The position numbers were made by a program, and so were the translations under genes. The notes under the pieces were generated by a model. It did no database searches and was not told the DNA's origin. It saw only the letters and a list, made by a program, of their open reading frames with translations. Shown piece by piece: positions 1-9,707 of a DNA stretch of 64,000 bases. Location: NCBI RefSeq assembly GCF_009735625.1, contig NZ_CP046244.1, positions 2,356,001-2,420,000 on the forward strand. The letters run 5' to 3'. Within the stretch, counting starts at the first letter, position 1; each line of letters opens with the position of its first letter. Source of the stretch: Moorella glycerini (GTDB taxonomy: Bacteria > Bacillota > DSM-521 > Neomoorellales > Neomoorellaceae).

Positions 1-1269
1 GTAATTGACCCGGCCCAAAACCTGGACGCCCGGCGCGACCTGTTACTTGAGGGCGATAAAATCGTTGCCCTGGAAGCCGACATCACAGCCCCGGCGGGAG
101 CCAGGGTAATTCCTGCCGAGGGCAAGATTGTTACCCCCGGCCTGATTGATATGCATGTTCATTTGCGCGAGCCGGGGTACGAGCAGAAGGAAACTATCGC
201 CACCGGGACCCGGGCGGCGGCTGCCGGGGGATTTACAGCCGTGGCCTGCATGGCCAATACCAATCCCGTGGCCGACAACGCCAGCGTCATTGCCTTCATC
301 ATAGAAAAGGCCCGGCAGGAAGGGGTGGTCCGGGTTTATCCTGTGGGTGCCCTGTCCAAAGGGCTGGAGGGTAAGGAAATAGCGGAAATCGGGGAGCTGG
401 CGGCGGCCGGCGCGGTAGCTATCTCCGACGACGGCCACCCGGTCATGAACGCCCTGGTCATGCGTCATGCCCTGGAGTATGCCAAAATGTTCAACCTGCC
501 GGTAATCAGCCACTGTGAAGACGCCGATCTAGCTAACGAAGGCCTCATGCATGAAGGCCTCATGTCCACCATCCTGGGCCTGCGGGGGATACCGGCGGCA
601 GCCGAAGAGGTGATGGTCGCCCGGGATCTTATCCTGGTGGAACTCACCGGCGGGCGGTTGCACCTGGCCCACGTCAGCACGGCCGGTTCCGTCCGGCTGC
701 TCAAAGAAGCCCGGGCCCGCGGTGTTAAGGTGACGGCCGAAGCTACCCCCCACCACCTCTGCCTGACGGACGGGCTGGTCCAGAGCTACGACACCAGCAC
801 CAAGGTCAACCCGCCCCTGCGGCCGGCAGATCATGTGGCGGCGGTAGTGGCGGCCCTGGAGGCAGGAGATATTGATGCCATCGCCTCCGACCACGCTCCC
901 CACGCCGATGAGGATAAAGATGTAGAATACGATTACGCTCCCTTCGGCATGGTGGGCCTGGAGACGGCCGTGCCCCTGGTGGTAACGGAGTTGATTCTAC
1001 CTGGCAAATTAACCTGGCTGCAGGCCATCAGGGCCTGGACGGTAAACCCGGCCCGGATTTTAAATGTACCCGGGGGCAACCTGGCCCCAGGGAGCATTGC
1101 CGACGTGACCATCATTGACCCGGAGTTGGAGAAAGAAGTCAATGTCAATGAATTTTATTCCCTGGGTCATAACTCGCCCTTGCATGGCCGCAGGCTTAAG
1201 GGCTGGCCGGTAGCGACCATCGTCGGCGGCCGCATCGTTATGGAGCAGGGGAAGGTCATAGAGGATTGA
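1..1269 (+). CDS. pyrC: Dihydroorotase (5' end outside window)
   Basis: Cyclises carbamoyl-aspartate to dihydroorotate in pyrimidine synthesis. The frame is open from base 1, so the gene begins before the window; an internal ATG at 151 sits inside the conserved metal-binding HVHLREPG motif and is not the start. Further family signatures are the SHCED stretch, the TAEATPHH stretch and the ASDHAPH motif, which supply zinc ligands and the catalytic Asp. The C-terminus is complete. carA follows after 37 bp on the same strand, as expected in a pyr operon. Only the first few dozen residues appear to be missing. Function is very likely; the exact N-terminus cannot be seen. Confidence 0.95.
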   Translation, partial: VIDPAQNLDARRDLLLEGDKIVALEADITAPAGARVIPAEGKIVTPGLIDMHVHLREPGYEQKETIATGTRAAAAGGFTAVACMANTNPVADNASVIAFIIEKARQEGVVRVYPVGALSKGLEGKEIAEIGELAAAGAVAISDDGHPVMNALVMRHALEYAKMFNLPVISHCEDADLANEGLMHEGLMSTILGLRGIPAAAEEVMVARDLILVELTGGRLHLAHVSTAGSVRLLKEARARGVKVTAEATPHHLCLTDGLVQSYDTSTKVNPPLRPADHVAAVVAALEAGDIDAIASDHAPHADEDKDVEYDYAPFGMVGLETAVPLVVTELILPGKLTWLQAIRAWTVNPARILNVPGGNLAPGSIADVTIIDPELEKEVNVNEFYSLGHNSPLHGRRLKGWPVATIVGGRIVMEQGKVIED

Positions 1270-1306
1270 CTACGGAGCAGCATATTTTCATGAGGAGTGA
1301 ACGCCG

Positions 1307-2395
1307 GTGCAAGGGTTTTTGGTGCTGGCAGACGGTACGGTTTTTACCGGTGAGGCCTTTGGCTATCCCGGTAGCTGCCATGGCGAAGTAGTGTTCAATA
1401 CCAGCATGACCGGTTACCAGGAGATCCTGACCGATCCCTCTTACTGCGGCCAGATTGTCACCCTGACCTATCCCCTGATTGGCAACTACGGCATTAACGC
1501 TGAGGATTGGGAATCCCAACGCCCCCGGGTAGCCGGCTTTATCGTCCATGAGGCCTGTTCCCGCCCCAGCAACTGGCGGGCCAGCGGGGACATTGACCGC
1601 TACTTAAAGGAAAACCGCATCCCGGCCCTCCAGGGGGTAGACACCCGTGCCCTCACGCGGCACCTGCGCCGCCACGGTACCATGCGGGGCATCCTGGCCA
1701 CGGGCGAGGTCGACGTCGAGAAGCTCAAGGACCTGGTTGCCATGGAGCCGCCTTTAAGCGGGCCCAAACTGGTACCGGCCGTGACCAATAAGGAACCTTT
1801 TACGGTTGAGGGCGGCGAGCGCCGCATCGTCCTCTATAATTTCGGTGTCAAGGAGAATATCATCCGCTGGCTCCGCCGTGTGGGCTGTACGGTCATGGTC
1901 ATGCCGGCGCGGAGTACTGCGGCTGACATTTTAGCCGCCCGGCCCCACGGGGTGGCCATTTCCAACGGCCCGGGCGATCCCAAGGATGTCCCCTACGGGG
2001 TGGCTACCATCCGGGAACTCCTGGGCAAAGTACCCATGATGGGCATCTGCCTGGGTCACCAGCTCCTGGCCCTGGCCCTGGGGGGCGATACCTACAAGCT
2101 GCCCTTCGGTCACCGGGGCGGCAACCACCCGGTCAAAGATTTAATTACCGGCCGGGTATATATCACCTCCCAGAACCACGGCTACGCCGTCCGGGCCGAA
2201 ACACTACCGGGAGAAGTGGCCGTCTCCCATATCAACCTTAATGACGGCACCGTTGAAGGCCTACGCCACCGGCAGCTGCCAATCTTTTCCGTCCAGTACC
2301 ACCCCGAGTCCTCTCCGGGCCCCACTGATTCCGAGTACCTTTTCCATGAATTTATCCAGATGGTAGATGGCAACCGGGGAAAGGAGGGCCACTGA
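1307..2395 (+). CDS. carA: Carbamoyl-phosphate synthase small (glutaminase) subunit
   Basis: Releases ammonia from glutamine for the large subunit CarB. GTG start at 1307 is preceded by a GAGGAG-type ribosome site around 1293. The N-terminal CPSase small domain (about residues 1-130) is followed by a class I glutamine amidotransferase domain. The nucleophile Cys248 lies in MGICLGHQ and the His/Glu pair in QYHPES near the C-terminus. At 362 aa it has the normal family length. The stop is one base before the carB start, so the two subunits are translationally coupled. Confidence 0.96.
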   Translation: MQGFLVLADGTVFTGEAFGYPGSCHGEVVFNTSMTGYQEILTDPSYCGQIVTLTYPLIGNYGINAEDWESQRPRVAGFIVHEACSRPSNWRASGDIDRYLKENRIPALQGVDTRALTRHLRRHGTMRGILATGEVDVEKLKDLVAMEPPLSGPKLVPAVTNKEPFTVEGGERRIVLYNFGVKENIIRWLRRVGCTVMVMPARSTAADILAARPHGVAISNGPGDPKDVPYGVATIRELLGKVPMMGICLGHQLLALALGGDTYKLPFGHRGGNHPVKDLITGRVYITSQNHGYAVRAETLPGEVAVSHINLNDGTVEGLRHRQLPIFSVQYHPESSPGPTDSEYLFHEFIQMVDGNRGKEGH

Positions 2396-2396
2396 G

Positions 2397-5300
2397 ATGC
2401 CGGTTAAACCGGGGTTAAAAAAGATCATGGTCATAGGATCCGGGCCCATTATCATCGGCCAGGCGGCGGAATTTGATTACGCCGGCACCCAGGCCTGCCG
2501 GGCTTTAAAAGAAGAAGGGATGGAGGTTGTCCTGGTCAATTCCAACCCGGCCACCATTATGACCGACCGGGACATGGCCGACCGCGTTTACCTGGAACCC
2601 CTGACCCTGGATTTTGTAGCGAAGATTGTCCGCCAGGAGCGGCCCGACGGCCTGATCCCCACCCTGGGGGGGCAGGTAGGGTTGAACCTGGCCCTGGAGC
2701 TGGCCGAAGCCGGCGTCCTGGAGAAAACCGGGGTAGAGCTGCTGGGCACGCCTTTAAAGGCCATCCAGCGGGCCGAGGACCGGGAGCAGTTCAAGGCCAT
2801 GATGCTGGAACTGGGGGAGCCTGTACCCGAGAGCCGGATTGTCAACACGGTCGAGGAAGCCCTGGCCTTTGCCGGGGAAATCGGTTACCCGGTCATTGTG
2901 CGGCCGGCCTATACCCTGGGCGGTACCGGCGGCGGGGTGGCCCGGAGTGAGGCGGAGCTGGAGTCCATTGCCCTGAAGGGCCTGAAGCTAAGCCTCATCA
3001 AACAGGTCCTGGTGGAGCGCTCCGTCGCCGGCTGGAAGGAGATCGAGTACGAAGTCATCCGCGACGGGGCCGATAACTGCATTACCGTCTGCAATATGGA
3101 AAATATTGACCCGGTAGGGATCCATACCGGCGACAGCATCGTCGTCGCCCCATCCCAGACCCTCTCCGACCGGGAGTACCACCTGCTGCGCCGCTCAGCC
3201 CTCAAAATCATCCGCGCCCTGGGGATCGAAGGGGGCTGCAATATCCAGTTCGCCCTGGATCCCGGTAGTATGCGCTATTACGTCATTGAGGTTAATCCCC
3301 GGGTCAGCCGCTCCAGCGCCCTGGCCTCCAAGGCTACCGGCTACCCCATTGCCCGGGTGGCCACCAAGATCGCCCTGGGCCTGACCCTGGACGAGATTCC
3401 TAATGCCGTCACCAGGGAAACCAGAGCCTGCTTTGAACCGGCCCTGGATTACGTTGTCGTTAAGATACCGCGCTTTCCCTTTGATAAATTCTCCCTGGCC
3501 GAGCGCCTCCTGGGTACCCAGATGAAGGCCACCGGGGAGGTAATGGCCATTGACCGTACCTTCAGCGGCGCCCTCTTAAAGGCCATCCGCTCCCTGGAAT
3601 TAAAACTCGATGGTTTAAGGGTGCCGGCCTTCCAGCGTTTCAGCGACGGCGCCCTGCGCCGCAAAATGGCCGAGGCCGACGACGAGCGCCTGTTTGTTAT
3701 TGCCGAAGCCCTGCGCCGGGGCTGGACCATTGCTGCCATCCATGAAATCACCGGCATTGACCCGTATTTTTTAGGCGAGATTGAAGCCATTGTCGCCATG
3801 GAAGAAAAACTTATAGCGGCAGGTCCTACCCTGGATGGGGCTACCTTAAGGCGCGCCAAGGCCATGGGCTTCAGCGATGGCGAGATTGCCAGCTTTACCG
3901 GCCTGCCACCGGCGGCCATTGCCCGGCAGCGGCAGGAAGAGGGGATCAGGGCCACCTTTAAGATGGTGGATACCTGCGCGGCCGAGTTTGAAGCCGTCAC
4001 GCCCTATTACTATTCCAGCTACGATGTCGAAGACGAGGTGCGGCCCCTGGACGGCCGCAAGGTTGTGGTCCTGGGAGCGGGGCCCATTCGCATCGGCCAG
4101 GGGATCGAGTTTGACTACTGCTCGGTCCATGCCGCCTGGGCCCTGCGCCGCGCCGGGGTGCACCCCATAATGATCAATAACAACCCGGAAACGGTCAGCA
4201 CCGATTTTGATACCTCCGACCGCCTCTACTTTGAACCCCTGACTCCGGAAAATGTCTTGAACGTCCTGGAACGGGAGCAGCCGGAAGGGGTGATTGTCCA
4301 GTTCGGCGGCCAGACGGCCATCAACTTAGCCAGGGTAGTGGCCGATGCGGGCTTTAAGGTCCTGGGTACTACGGTGGCCGATATTGACCGGGCCGAAGAC
4401 CGGGAAAAGTTTGACGCCCTGCTGAATGAACTCCAGATCCCCCGGCCCCGGGGCGGGACGGCGACTTCCGTAGCCGGGGCGGCGAGGATTGCCAAAGAAC
4501 TCGGCTTCCCGGTACTGGTGCGGCCTTCCTACGTCCTGGGCGGCCGGGCCATGGAGATCGTCCACAGTGAGGGCGAACTCCTGGAGTATGCCACCACCGC
4601 CGTCAGGGTGGCCCCGGAACACCCCATCCTGGTGGATAAATACCTGCCGGGGACCGAGGTAGAAGTGGACGCCGTCAGTGACGGTGAGACCGTCCTTATC
4701 CCCGGCATTATGGAACACGTCGAGCGGGCCGGCGTCCACTCCGGCGACAGCATCGCCATTTACCCGGCCCACAGCTTACCACCGGGAGTGGCGGAAAAAA
4801 TTGTTTCCTATACCGAACAGCTGGCCCGGGCCCTCCAGGTGCGTGGCCTCCTCAATATCCAGTTTGTCATTCACCAGGGGGAGGTCTATGTCCTGGAGGT
4901 CAATCCCCGCTCCAGCCGGACGGTGCCCTACCTGTCCAAGATTACCGGCGTGCCCATGGTGGCCCTGGCCACCAATATTATGCTGGGCCAGAGCCTGGCC
5001 GAGCAGGGCTACCAGGGAGGCTTAATGCCGCCACCGGATTTTACCGCCGTGAAGGTCCCCGTCTTTTCCTTCGGCAAGCTCCTCCAGGTGGATACCTCCC
5101 TGGGACCGGAAATGAAGTCCACCGGCGAAGTTATGGGCATTGATCCCGTCTATGAGAGGGCCCTTTATAAAGGCCTGGTGGCTGCCGGCTGCGCCATCCC
5201 GGGCCAGGGCACCCTGCTGGCCACCATTGCCGATAAGGATAAGGCGGAAGCGGTACCTATCATCAAGGGTTTTGCCGGACTGGGCTTCAAGGTGGTGGCT

Positions 5301-5612
5301 ACCGCCGGCACGGCCGGCGCCCTGGCCGCGGCCGGGCTCTTTGTGGAGAGGGTGGGGAAGATCCGCGAGGGTTCGCCCCATATCCTGGATTATATCCGCG
5401 AAGGGAAGATCCACTTCGTCCTTAACACCCTGACTAAGGGCAAGATGCCCGGCCGGGACGGCTTTAAGATCCGCCGCGCCGCAGCCGAACTGGGCATCCC
5501 CTGCCTGACCTCCCTGGACACGGCCCGGGCCCTGCTGAAAGTGCTCCAGTCCCTGCAGGCCGGGGATGAATTTGAACTTAAACCTTTGCAGGAGTATGTA
5601 TCCGGTGCATAG
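2397..5612 (+). CDS. carB: Carbamoyl-phosphate synthase large subunit
   Basis: Makes carbamoyl phosphate from bicarbonate, ATP and CarA-derived ammonia. ATG at 2397 is chosen because an AAAGGAGG ribosome site lies just upstream, inside the carA 3' end; the frame is open 30 bases further. The 1071 aa show the duplicated ATP-grasp architecture: N half starting with [14 protein letters not shown] half with [14 protein letters not shown] near residue 555, and a C-terminal MGS-like allosteric domain from about residue 930. Full length and apparently intact. Followed by a gene-free stretch rather than pyrK/pyrD. Confidence 0.97.
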   Translation: MPVKPGLKKIMVIGSGPIIIGQAAEFDYAGTQACRALKEEGMEVVLVNSNPATIMTDRDMADRVYLEPLTLDFVAKIVRQERPDGLIPTLGGQVGLNLALELAEAGVLEKTGVELLGTPLKAIQRAEDREQFKAMMLELGEPVPESRIVNTVEEALAFAGEIGYPVIVRPAYTLGGTGGGVARSEAELESIALKGLKLSLIKQVLVERSVAGWKEIEYEVIRDGADNCITVCNMENIDPVGIHTGDSIVVAPSQTLSDREYHLLRRSALKIIRALGIEGGCNIQFALDPGSMRYYVIEVNPRVSRSSALASKATGYPIARVATKIALGLTLDEIPNAVTRETRACFEPALDYVVVKIPRFPFDKFSLAERLLGTQMKATGEVMAIDRTFSGALLKAIRSLELKLDGLRVPAFQRFSDGALRRKMAEADDERLFVIAEALRRGWTIAAIHEITGIDPYFLGEIEAIVAMEEKLIAAGPTLDGATLRRAKAMGFSDGEIASFTGLPPAAIARQRQEEGIRATFKMVDTCAAEFEAVTPYYYSSYDVEDEVRPLDGRKVVVLGAGPIRIGQGIEFDYCSVHAAWALRRAGVHPIMINNNPETVSTDFDTSDRLYFEPLTPENVLNVLEREQPEGVIVQFGGQTAINLARVVADAGFKVLGTTVADIDRAEDREKFDALLNELQIPRPRGGTATSVAGAARIAKELGFPVLVRPSYVLGGRAMEIVHSEGELLEYATTAVRVAPEHPILVDKYLPGTEVEVDAVSDGETVLIPGIMEHVERAGVHSGDSIAIYPAHSLPPGVAEKIVSYTEQLARALQVRGLLNIQFVIHQGEVYVLEVNPRSSRTVPYLSKITGVPMVALATNIMLGQSLAEQGYQGGLMPPPDFTAVKVPVFSFGKLLQVDTSLGPEMKSTGEVMGIDPVYERALYKGLVAAGCAIPGQGTLLATIADKDKAEAVPIIKGFAGLGFKVVATAGTAGALAAAGLFVERVGKIREGSPHILDYIREGKIHFVLNTLTKGKMPGRDGFKIRRAAAELGIPCLTSLDTARALLKVLQSLQAGDEFELKPLQEYVSGA

Positions 5613-5932
5613 TATCTCTTGCTTCCCATCTAACCCTGATGGACACTAGTAACCCGGAGAGTATATATCTATCGTTTGACGTACCGTCGAGGGAGGGTTC
5701 CCGGCTTTCCCTGGTCCCCCATTAGCAAAGGACGGCCATGTATCTGTCGTCAATAGCCCGTGATATTATTAGGCGGGGCCTTCCTTCAGGCCACAGGTAA
5801 GTCTAATTTAATTGCAAAACCGTACCATCTCCATACCCTCTCCACCCCTACTTCGCTTTTTGAACTATAGGCTCATAAAGTGAGATTTAAGAGCGCCTAT
5901 TTTGTCCATGTAGAGTACAGGAGATGATCTAT
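5613..5932 (+). other. Gene-free gap between carB and pyrF
   Basis: This 320-bp stretch has no convincing coding frame on either strand and no strong terminator; a short GGCCT/AGGCC hairpin lies near 5777. In many Firmicutes pyr operons pyrK and pyrD sit between carB and pyrF. I could not recognise remnants of either here. The sequence is less GC-biased than its neighbours. Confidence 0.5.
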
Positions 5933-6655
5933 ATGCCTTCCAGAGATAAAATAATCGTTGCTTTAGATGTACCCGACCTGGCGGCCGGGGAAAAGCTGGT
6001 AGACCAGCTTTTCCCCTACATTGGCATGTTTAAAGTGGGCCTGGAGTTTTATACGGCTGCCGGGCCGGCGGCCATCTGTATGGTCAAGGAACGAGGCGGC
6101 AAAGTCTTTGCCGACCTGAAGCTCCACGACATCCCCAACACCGTGGCCGGGGCAGCCCGGGCCCTGGTGCGCCTGGGGGTGGACATGCTCAACGTCCACG
6201 CCGCCGGCGGCAGGAGCATGATGCAGGCCGCGGCAGCGGCCGTCCGGGAAGAAGCTGCCGCAGTTGGACGCCCGGCGCCGGTCCTCATTGCCGTTACCGT
6301 CCTGACGAGCCTGGATGGGGAAGCTTTGCGCCACGAGGTGGGAATTGAGCGGGGGGTAGAGGAGCAGGTGGTCCGCTGGGCGCGACTGGCCCGGGACTCT
6401 GGCCTGGACGGGGTGGTGGCCTCACCCCGGGAGATCCGGGCTATCCGGGAAGCATGCGGGCCGGAATTTGTCATTGTAACGCCGGGGGTGCGCCCGGCCG
6501 GATCCGACCGGGGCGACCAGCGCCGGGTCATGACCCCGGCCGAAGCCCTGCAGCAGGGGGCTTCTTACCTGGTCATTGGCCGCCCCATTACCGCTGCCCC
6601 CGACCCGGTTGCCGCCGCCAGGGCTATTGAGAGGGAGATGGAGGGCATTATATAA
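5933..6655 (+). CDS. pyrF: Orotidine 5'-phosphate decarboxylase
   Basis: Final step to UMP: decarboxylation of OMP. ATG at 5933 is preferred over the in-frame ATG at 5924 because the AGGAG at 5919-5923 is 9 bases from it and abuts the earlier one. The protein of 240 aa begins with the IVALDVPD strand and carries the catalytic D-x-K-x-x-D in FADLKLHDIP; the phosphate-binding TPGVRPAG loop and the VIGRPI strand follow. Length is standard. It closes the visible part of the pyr cluster. Confidence 0.96.
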   Translation: MPSRDKIIVALDVPDLAAGEKLVDQLFPYIGMFKVGLEFYTAAGPAAICMVKERGGKVFADLKLHDIPNTVAGAARALVRLGVDMLNVHAAGGRSMMQAAAAAVREEAAAVGRPAPVLIAVTVLTSLDGEALRHEVGIERGVEEQVVRWARLARDSGLDGVVASPREIRAIREACGPEFVIVTPGVRPAGSDRGDQRRVMTPAEALQQGASYLVIGRPITAAPDPVAAARAIEREMEGII

Positions 6656-6767
6656 CCAGTTAACGAAAGCCATCAGAGTAGACCCAGGCTCTCGCCACGA
6701 CGTTGGCTGCAAAACATCGGGCTCATTTGTCAATACTATGATAGCCTCTCGGGTGACCATAAAAAGC

Positions 6768-6796
6768 TTGATAGGTCGTCTTGCAGGCGTTACAAT
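6768..6796 (+). promoter_or_regulatory. Sigma-A-like promoter for the 6839-7622 cassette
   Basis: TTGATA at 6768-6773 and TACAAT at 6791-6796 are separated by exactly 17 bases, 43 bases before the first gene of the cassette. Prediction by eye. Confidence 0.5.
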
Positions 6797-6838
6797 AATC
6801 ATGAATCGTTCTGTCTATAAAAAATGGAGTGAAACACT

Positions 6839-7069
6839 ATGCGTGAGTGGAAGGCAATAGAGATTGAAAAGCAAATTGCTTCCCAAATGCCGGAAATCAA
6901 CCGTAGAATTATTCGCTCTCGTAGCGAACGCGTAACCAGGAGAAGGCCGCGGGACCCGGAAGAGCAAGAAATACTGGACCGCCTTTGCATTTATAAATGG
7001 CAAAGGTCCGTTGCGGATGGTAAGGTAAAAATTTTAAGTAAACGAGAGTGGTATTATGAATTCGATTGA
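6839..7069 (+). CDS. Small charged protein of unknown function
   Basis: Not recognised. 76 aa, very rich in Arg, Lys and Glu, probably helical and soluble, with no Cys pairs, membrane segment or signal peptide. ATG at 6839 has a GGAGTG ribosome site 8-10 bases upstream. Its last 14 bases overlap the next gene, a nucleotidyltransferase-fold protein, so the two are almost certainly co-translated. The pair is visibly more AT-rich than the flanking housekeeping genes, which suggests acquisition. The arrangement resembles toxin-antitoxin pairs, but no toxin or antitoxin domain was identified in this protein. Confidence 0.7.
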   Translation: MREWKAIEIEKQIASQMPEINRRIIRSRSERVTRRRPRDPEEQEILDRLCIYKWQRSVADGKVKILSKREWYYEFD

Positions 7070-7622
7070 AGAAGCCAGACAGGCCATAGCTCGTCTGGTT
7101 TCTAAAAATCGCTACGAAGTAATGATAGAAACGACCGCTATCTTCACAGAATTAATGGAACCTTACGGCATAAAACCCGTAATTGTCGGGGGACTGGCGG
7201 TGGAAATTTACACCCGCGGTCAATATACTACGCAGGATATCGATTTGATTTTAGGGCGCAGGGACTTAGCCAATGAAATCTTTTTACAATTAGGGTTTAT
7301 AAAAGAAGGTAGGCACTGGTTTCATCCGGAAATAGATATTGGTATAGAAATTCCCAACGATGTTCTAGAAGATGCTGATGAAGACAAAATTATTAAACTT
7401 CACCTGCCGAGTGGTAGACATGTATACGTGATCGGGATAGAAGATATTATTTTAGATCGTCTACGAGCCTGCATTTACTGGCAGTCAACCTCCGATTGTG
7501 AATGGGGTCTTAGGATGTTGAAGGTACATCGTGACAGATTAGATATAGATTATATGCTTTCAGCAGCGTGCCAGGATTATCCAGCCACCCTACAGAAACT
7601 AAAGGAATGGTTGAATGAATAA
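7056..7622 (+). CDS. Nucleotidyltransferase-fold protein (possible toxin-antitoxin partner)
   Basis: 188 aa with the minimal nucleotidyltransferase signature: a VGGLAVE loop (Gly45-Gly46) followed by TTQDIDL with Asp61 and Asp63, and a third acidic position near Asp94. This is the pattern of the DUF6036/AbiEii-like superfamily, members of which modify tRNA or proteins in toxin-antitoxin and phage-defence modules. ATG at 7056 overlaps the upstream gene by 14 bp. No substrate-binding domain beyond the core is visible. AT-rich composition and isolation between housekeeping genes suggest horizontal origin. The fold assignment is fairly firm; the biological role is inference. Confidence 0.75.
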   Translation: MNSIEEARQAIARLVSKNRYEVMIETTAIFTELMEPYGIKPVIVGGLAVEIYTRGQYTTQDIDLILGRRDLANEIFLQLGFIKEGRHWFHPEIDIGIEIPNDVLEDADEDKIIKLHLPSGRHVYVIGIEDIILDRLRACIYWQSTSDCEWGLRMLKVHRDRLDIDYMLSAACQDYPATLQKLKEWLNE

Positions 7623-7689
7623 ACAAAAATGAATGTAACAAAAAACACTTTTTATCTATAAGACGCCGCCCAACAACCTGACGACGAAA

Positions 7690-7720
7690 AGAAAAAAATA
7701 AAGGGGAAAAAGCCCCGGCA
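7690..7720 (-). terminator. Intrinsic terminator of rqcH
   Basis: Read on the minus strand, GGGG (7716-7713) pairs with CCCC (7706-7703) around a short loop and is followed by a long T-rich run. It lies just past the rqcH stop. Confidence 0.7.
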
Positions 7721-7722
7721 TC

Positions 7723-9486
7723 CTACTCCGCCGGCGTTACATAAACCGTGCGCTGGTGGTCGTAGATTACCATGCCGGGCCTGGCGCCGGCGGGTTTGTG
7801 GACGTGCTTGACCAGGGTGTAATCTACGGGTACCCGGCTGGACTGGCCAGCGCGGCTGTAGCGAGCGGCCAGGCGGGCGGCCATTTCCAGGGTGGGGGCG
7901 GGCACCTCCTGGCCCCCGGTACGGATGATCACATGGGAGCCGGGGATGTCTTTGGCGTGGAGCCAGAGGTCGCCTGGAGCAGCATATTTTAAGGTCAGCC
8001 AGTCGTTCTGGCGGTTATTTTTGCCCACCAGGATTTTAAAACCGTCGGGTGAAGTGAATTCCAGGGGCCGGGTTGGCTGGGTGGCCTCCTTTTTGCCGCC
8101 CTTTTTGCCGGGTTTGCCCGGCTTTTCTTTTTCCTTTTCTTCCGGCAGGTAGCCGGCCTGGCGCAGTTCCCGGCGGATTTCCGCCAGGTCGTCGTAACTT
8201 GCGGCCATACTCAAGGATTGGGCAATACTTTCCAGGTAGGCTATTTCGGCGCGGGTTTGTTCCAGCTGCTCAGCGGCCAGGCGGGCGGCATTTTTAGCCT
8301 TGTTATAGCGCTGGAAATACCGCTGGGCGTTTTCGGCCGGGGTCAGGGCCGGGTCCAGCTCGATGGTCACCGGTTCGCCCGCCGGGTCATAGAAGTTGGG
8401 GGCCGTTAAAGCAGCCTGCCCCTTTTCCAGGCGGTAGATATTGGCCGTGATGAGTTCCCCGGCCAGACGGAATTTTTCCGCATCAGCGGCTTCGGCCACC
8501 GTAGCGGCCTGGAGGCCTTCTTTTTTATAGCAGCGTTTTAATTCCCGCTCCAGGATATGCTCTAAGCTGCGCCTGGCCCCTTCCAGGAGCTGTTGCTCCC
8601 TGCGGGCCTGATAGTAACTGTCGCAGGCGGCTGAGGGGGTTGAAAAATATTCCCTCGGCAGTCCCTGGTACTGGGAAAGTTCACAGGCAGCAAAGGCCAG
8701 GGGCCGGCGTTCCTGCCCCAGGACGACAACCGGCTGCCAAGCGGCCGGGCTGGTAGCCGCCAGTATTTCCCGGAGGGCCTGGTAGATGCGTGCCATTTCA
8801 TATTCGCCGCAGCCTTCCAGGGTTGCTCCGGCCGGCAGGCCAGCCCGGCAGACGACTTCCCGGGCGGTTTCCGGCCCCAGGCCGGCCAGTTTCTCCACCA
8901 GCAGGCGCTCCAGGGGAGTATCCCAGGGGCCTTCCCACAGGAGGCGGGTAAAGGCTTCGTCATCGAGGCCGCGGGGATCGGCCTTGGCCTTGGCTGGCGG
9001 CGGGACATAGGGGCGCCCGGGCAGGACCTCCCGGTGGCGGCTGACAGCATGGGTATAACGGCGGGCGGCGTCAATAATGCTGCCATCGGGGTTAAGCAGG
9101 ATGATATTAGAGTGCTTGCCCATGATTTCAATTAACAGCCGGCGCGCTGCCGGCCGGCCCAGTTCATCGGTGGTATGAACATATAATAACAGGACCCGCT
9201 CCAGGTCCGGTTGCTCAACGGCCACGAGGGTCCCACCCTCCAGGTGTTTGCGCAGGACCATGCAGAAGAGGGGTGGGGTGACGGGATTGGTAAAGCTGGC
9301 CGCCGTTAGATGTACCCGGGCCTGGTCGGCCAGGCTACAGAGCAGGAGTTTCCTGGTGTCGCGGCCTTTACGCAGGTGGAGAATAATCGTTTCTTTTTCG
9401 GGTTGAAAGATGCGGTCAACACGGCTGCCGAGCAATCCGGAGAGTTCTTCCTTGATGGCAGCCAGGAAGAGGCCGTCAAAAGCCAT
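7723..9486 (-). CDS. rqcH: NFACT-family ribosome quality control protein RqcH
   Basis: RqcH (bacterial Rqc2/NEMF homologue, older name fibronectin-binding protein A) binds obstructed 50S subunits and adds C-terminal alanine tails to stalled peptides. The frame extends 24 codons further, but the ATG at 9486 giving MAFDGLFL has AAAGGAG nine bases upstream and matches family N-termini. Domains in order: NFACT-N (1 to about 200), helix-hairpin and coiled-coil regions with a Lys-rich linker, then NFACT-R near the C-terminus with DLWLHAKDIPGSHVII. 587 aa is typical. Single gene with its own terminator, divergent from the downstream P-type ATPase. Confidence 0.93.
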   Translation of the reverse strand: MAFDGLFLAAIKEELSGLLGSRVDRIFQPEKETIILHLRKGRDTRKLLLCSLADQARVHLTAASFTNPVTPPLFCMVLRKHLEGGTLVAVEQPDLERVLLLYVHTTDELGRPAARRLLIEIMGKHSNIILLNPDGSIIDAARRYTHAVSRHREVLPGRPYVPPPAKAKADPRGLDDEAFTRLLWEGPWDTPLERLLVEKLAGLGPETAREVVCRAGLPAGATLEGCGEYEMARIYQALREILAATSPAAWQPVVVLGQERRPLAFAACELSQYQGLPREYFSTPSAACDSYYQARREQQLLEGARRSLEHILERELKRCYKKEGLQAATVAEAADAEKFRLAGELITANIYRLEKGQAALTAPNFYDPAGEPVTIELDPALTPAENAQRYFQRYNKAKNAARLAAEQLEQTRAEIAYLESIAQSLSMAASYDDLAEIRRELRQAGYLPEEKEKEKPGKPGKKGGKKEATQPTRPLEFTSPDGFKILVGKNNRQNDWLTLKYAAPGDLWLHAKDIPGSHVIIRTGGQEVPAPTLEMAARLAARYSRAGQSSRVPVDYTLVKHVHKPAGARPGMVIYDHQRTVYVTPAE

Positions 9487-9707
9487 GACCATGCGCTCCT
9501 TTACCTCTTCGCTGCCAGATTTTCTGTGGAATCTGGCCTGGTAAAACCTGGGTGGCACTGGCTCTTCGTGAGTGCCTATCAGAAGGCGTATACAGATTCA
9601 ATATACCATATGTCCCGGCAACTGGAAACTGCCTGCCGGGCTGTTCTTTTCTTCCAGGGACAGGCATAGACTGATGGTGATTCCGGAAGAAAGAAGGGGC
9701 GAGGGGA

